Assembly: GCA_016719105.1 (NCBI GenBank)
Contig: JADKAQ010000002.1
Span: forward strand, 124,001-188,000
Reading direction: 5' to 3'
DNA from: Gemmatimonadota bacterium
GTDB lineage: Bacteria; Gemmatimonadota; Gemmatimonadetes; Gemmatimonadales; Gemmatimonadaceae
Length of the DNA: 64,000 nt
This document shows positions 63,274-64,000 of the stretch, piece after piece. Both the position numbers and the translations under genes were made by a program. How positions within the stretch are numbered: the stretch's first letter is position 1; the number at the start of each line of letters is the position of its first letter. Below the pieces are notes generated by a model that saw only the letters and a list, made by a program, of their open reading frames with translations, had not been told where the DNA came from and ran no database searches.

Positions 63274-64000
63274 CATCCTTGTGGTGGGCTCCGGGGCGAC
63301 GGGCGTTCACTTCGCACAGTCGATGCTGGAGCGCGGGCACGACGTCACGCTCCTCGACGTGGGATTCGAGCGTCCGCTCCCTCCGCAGCCGGCGGCCTCG
63401 TTCGCCGCGCTCAAGGAGGAGCTGGACGACGACGGCGCCTACTTCCTCGGCCGTCGCGGCGAGGCCGTCGTCTACCCCTCGGCCCACGCCAAACCGTACG
63501 GCTTTCCGCCCAGCAAAGCGTACGTCTTTCGGCGCTCGCCCGGCGAGGAGGTCGTGGAACGTGGATTCCACCCGATGCTCTCCTACGCTCGCGGCGGACT
63601 CGCCGAGGCATGGACGGGGGGCTCGTACGAGCTGCGCGACGAGGAGTTCGGCGACTTCCCCTTCGACGGGGACGCCATGCGCCCGCACTACGCGACGGTC
63701 GCACGTCGCATCGGCGTCACCGGTGCGCCCGACGACTTGCAGCGATACTCGCCGCTCACGGCGCCGTATCTTGCCCCGCTCGAGCCCGACGCGCACTCCG
63801 CCTGGCTCGCCGAGCGGTACTCGCAGCGTCGCGACCGGATCAATGCCCTGGGTTTCCACCTCGGGCGCTCGCGCGTCGCCGTGTTGTCTCGGGATCACGG
63901 CGGGCGGCAGGCGTGCGGGGAACTCGGGCGCTGCCTCTGGGGGTGTCCGCGAGGGGCGTTGTATCGCCCAAGCCTGACGCTCGCCGAGTTGCTGACGCAT
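63266..64000 (+). CDS. GMC-type FAD-dependent oxidoreductase, N-terminal part (cut by window end)
   Basis: Open from ATG 63266 to the last base (245 codons, no stop), overlapping the previous stop by eight bases. ILVVGSGATGVHFAQSMLER is a dinucleotide-binding fold with GxGxxG, followed by an acidic strand end (VTLLDVG). SYARGGLAEAWTGGSYELRD fits the FAD-contacting loop of glucose-methanol-choline oxidoreductases. C-terminal CGELGRCLWGCPRGALY carries a Cys-rich stretch. A sugar or sugar-lipid oxidase role is inferred from the locus. Completion outside the window is needed to confirm the family. Confidence 0.75.
   Translation, partial: MASILVVGSGATGVHFAQSMLERGHDVTLLDVGFERPLPPQPAASFAALKEELDDDGAYFLGRRGEAVVYPSAHAKPYGFPPSKAYVFRRSPGEEVVERGFHPMLSYARGGLAEAWTGGSYELRDEEFGDFPFDGDAMRPHYATVARRIGVTGAPDDLQRYSPLTAPYLAPLEPDAHSAWLAERYSQRRDRINALGFHLGRSRVAVLSRDHGGRQACGELGRCLWGCPRGALYRPSLTLAELLTH

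Noticed and set aside
1..64000. tRNA, rRNA, CRISPR arrays, insertion sequences and att sites
   Set aside because: No cloverleaf with a conserved T-loop, no spaced direct-repeat array and no transposase or integrase reading frame was recognised on either strand.

Overview
The window is about 64 kb of very GC-rich DNA that is almost entirely one large envelope and exopolysaccharide locus. No housekeeping or RNA genes were found. Base composition, the near absence of TTA codons except inside a recurring GTTAGGY heptamer, and the gene families point to a Gemmatimonadota-type bacterium. That assignment is by resemblance only.

Layout. (1) 1-1761 (+): the end of a UDP-GlcNAc 2-epimerase and a membrane-anchored family 2 glycosyltransferase. 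(2) 2060-10385 (+): a cyclic-di-GMP-I riboswitch followed by three paralogous secreted proteins. They share a 440-residue C-terminal domain but carry ten, three and zero bacterial Ig-like (Big_2) repeats. (3) 10518-16873 (+): a tightly overlapping five-gene operon (O-antigen polymerase, GT4, AsnB-type amidotransferase, polysaccharide deacetylase, formyltransferase), facing a GT4 gene on the minus strand. (4) 18328-24186: a UDP-glucuronate 4-epimerase, then a minus-strand sulfate-activation operon (CysC-Sat fusion, PHP phosphoesterase, SLC13 anion transporter, second CysC), much of it broken by apparent indels. (5) 24478-30432: a 44-residue membrane peptide, a sulfatase-fold membrane enzyme, a HAD/UbiA pair and a GT-C glycosyltransferase. 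(6) 30585-35802 (-): cassette A, encoding metallophosphoesterase, DUF4956, CotH/beta-helix and VTC proteins. (7) 36013-43344: GT-C, GT2, a second sulfatase-fold enzyme, an NAD-dependent epimerase and an amidohydrolase. (8) 43597-60383 (-): a 13-gene co-directional run. It starts with a CDP-deoxyhexose pathway and C-methyltransferase, continues through lipid-linked glycosylation genes (GT-C, GT2, flippase-like, FAD enzyme, GT-C), and ends with cassette B (VTC, DUF4956, TPR, CotH/beta-helix, metallophosphoesterase). (9) 61037-64000 (+): GT2, epimerase, a small membrane protein and a GMC-type oxidoreductase cut by the window end.

Reading: the locus makes nucleotide sugars (ManNAc, GalA, CDP-linked C-methyl deoxyhexose, probably N-formyl and amidated sugars), assembles them with GT2/GT4/GT-C enzymes on lipid carriers, and polymerises them. 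It may sulfate the product and processes it outside the cell with c-di-GMP-controlled enzymes. The two VTC/DUF4956/CotH/metallophosphoesterase cassettes are the best candidates for an under-described envelope phosphorylation system.

Quality note: at least eleven genes keep family-conserved protein sequence only if one or more single-base frameshifts are bridged. Most breaks lie in G/C-rich or homopolymeric tracts while start/stop overlaps with neighbours remain intact, so base-calling error is more likely than decay. Frameshifted genes are reported over their full extent.
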